The notes under the pieces are model-generated. The model saw nothing but the letters and a program-made list of their open reading frames with translations. It searched no databases and was not told the origin of the DNA. Below, piece after piece: positions 5,585-6,476 of a stretch of DNA of 6,476 bases; the first letter of the stretch is position 1; each line of letters opens with the position of its first letter. This DNA comes from Mageeibacillus sp. UBA5770. Lineage in GTDB: Bacteria > Bacillota_A > Clostridia > Saccharofermentanales > Saccharofermentanaceae. The stretch is from positions 1 to 6,476 of the forward strand of contig DIEQ01000073.1 of assembly GCA_002418705.1 (NCBI GenBank), read 5' to 3'. Position numbers and translations under genes: made by a program.

Positions 5585-6476
5585 ATGAAATCATTAATCG
5601 AGAAATTGCATCTGCCACAGTACGCACAGTCGATCCTTATACAGGCACGCGGTGTCATTATCCCCAAATCAAGAGCGGAATTAATTGCTCTCGCTATGGG
5701 CGGGTCCGACAACAATAATTTTGAGGTGTCATATGATGTTGAGGGGATCGGGCGGGTGGTCGAGGCCTCCGTCACGAAGTGTAAAAACGGAGTTGCCGTG
5801 AACTATACGGATGAATATATGCGCCGCCGGGATCCGGACTGTCTTCTCATTGCTGATGCCTGTGAGACGGATAAGCCTCGGTATATAGACGAATACGGCA
5901 GAGAATTTGACGTTCTGCGCAGTGAGACCTTTGACTGGCTGAAAGAACAGGAGCTCATCGTATTCCCGTTTATGTCCGGCGGCGTCGATTACGGGTATGA
6001 CTCTGTACTGATAGCTCCGGCCAACGCGGGTTTCTTCGCAGCAGGTCTTGCGGATCTTCAGGGCTTTCTGAATATTGACAGTATCGGGGACGATTTTGCC
6101 CCGAGAGCGCTCATCTATCTGGCACCGACCTTCCGGCATACGCATTTTAGCGGAAGACAAATCGTCGTCCACAACCGTCTCGAAGAGATTCACGAAGTGT
6201 TCTCGTACAATCTTTATCCCGGCCCCAGTGCCAAAAAGGGAATTTACGGTGTCCTTCTTCATATCGGCGAAAAAGAGAACTGGGTAACGGCACACGCTTC
6301 GACTGTGAAAGTCATCACTCCGTATGATAATGAGATAGTGATCATGCACGAGGGCGCTTCCGGAGGCGGAAAAAGCGAGATGATTGAAAACATCCATAAA
6401 GAGATGGACGGACGGGTTCTTCTCGGGAAAAATTCAGTCACAGGAGAAAAAACGTATCTGGAGCTGAGCGAAACCT
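5585..6476 (+). CDS. DUF4914-like P-loop protein, 3' partial
   Basis: The frame is open from ATG 5585 to the window end, giving 297 residues of a longer protein with the C-terminus missing. The sequence matches my memory of the DUF4914 family of roughly 600-residue bacterial proteins: VIIPKSRAELIALAMGG (24-40), NGVAVNYTDEYMRRRDPDC (68-86), ETFDWLKEQELIVFPF (114-129) and APANAGFFAAGLADLQG (144-160). A clear P-loop, GASGGGKSE, lies at 257-265 with Lys263 and Ser264, preceded by a hydrophobic strand (IVIM), so nucleotide binding is very likely. The P-loop recalls kinase and PEP carboxykinase-like nucleotide folds (inference), and a phosphotransfer role is possible but unproven. No signal peptide or membrane helix is seen, so it is probably cytoplasmic. 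A strong ribosome binding site 6 bases upstream supports the start. The Walker B region would lie beyond the window, so activity cannot be judged. Confidence 0.82.
   Translation, partial: MKSLIEKLHLPQYAQSILIQARGVIIPKSRAELIALAMGGSDNNNFEVSYDVEGIGRVVEASVTKCKNGVAVNYTDEYMRRRDPDCLLIADACETDKPRYIDEYGREFDVLRSETFDWLKEQELIVFPFMSGGVDYGYDSVLIAPANAGFFAAGLADLQGFLNIDSIGDDFAPRALIYLAPTFRHTHFSGRQIVVHNRLEEIHEVFSYNLYPGPSAKKGIYGVLLHIGEKENWVTAHASTVKVITPYDNEIVIMHEGASGGGKSEMIENIHKEMDGRVLLGKNSVTGEKTYLELSET

Noticed and set aside
5729..6397. Minus-strand open frame of 222 codons
   Set aside because: It is antisense to the DUF4914-like gene, which is open to the window end with a P-loop and a good ribosome binding site.

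Overview
The window most likely comes from a Gram-positive anaerobe of the Bacillota (Clostridia-like). The evidence is the strong GGAGG-type ribosome binding sites before most genes, the lipoprotein-type solute-binding protein with a long Ser/Thr/Ala/Glu linker, and a combination of protein families (DUF2294 and DUF4914) common in such organisms. This placement rests on style and family memory only; no rRNA or other phylogenetic marker is present. All recognised genes are on the + strand.

Positions 1-4226 hold the 3' part of an ABC importer operon. A two-domain permease (5' end outside the window) is followed by its ATPase (1324-2448), a substrate-binding lipoprotein (2466-3713) and a small four-helix membrane protein (3786-4226). 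The first three form a complete importer of the ferric iron / FbpABC-like class. The binding protein captures the ligand at the cell surface, the fused permease forms the channel and the ATPase drives transport. The ligand cannot be fixed from sequence, because the paired tyrosines of classical ferric-binding proteins are not visible where expected. The fourth gene is unrecognised and may be an accessory subunit.

Positions 4227-4390 hold a 13-bp inverted repeat (possible terminator or operator) abutting an extended -10 promoter. This promoter drives a visibly AT-richer gene (4391-4951) for a membrane protein with two CxxC pairs.

Positions 4952-5584 hold a DUF2294 (MpsC-like) gene, 5068-5433. 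Its best start by family alignment and ribosome binding site spacing is the very rare codon ATA. It is followed by a small perfect hairpin and a strong intrinsic terminator.

From 5585 to the window end is the N-terminal 297 residues of a DUF4914-like protein with a clear P-loop (GASGGGKS), cut by the window edge. The last three genes look like independent transcription units rather than a pathway. No RNA genes, mobile elements or CRISPR arrays were seen, and no gene-free stretch exceeds 300 bases.
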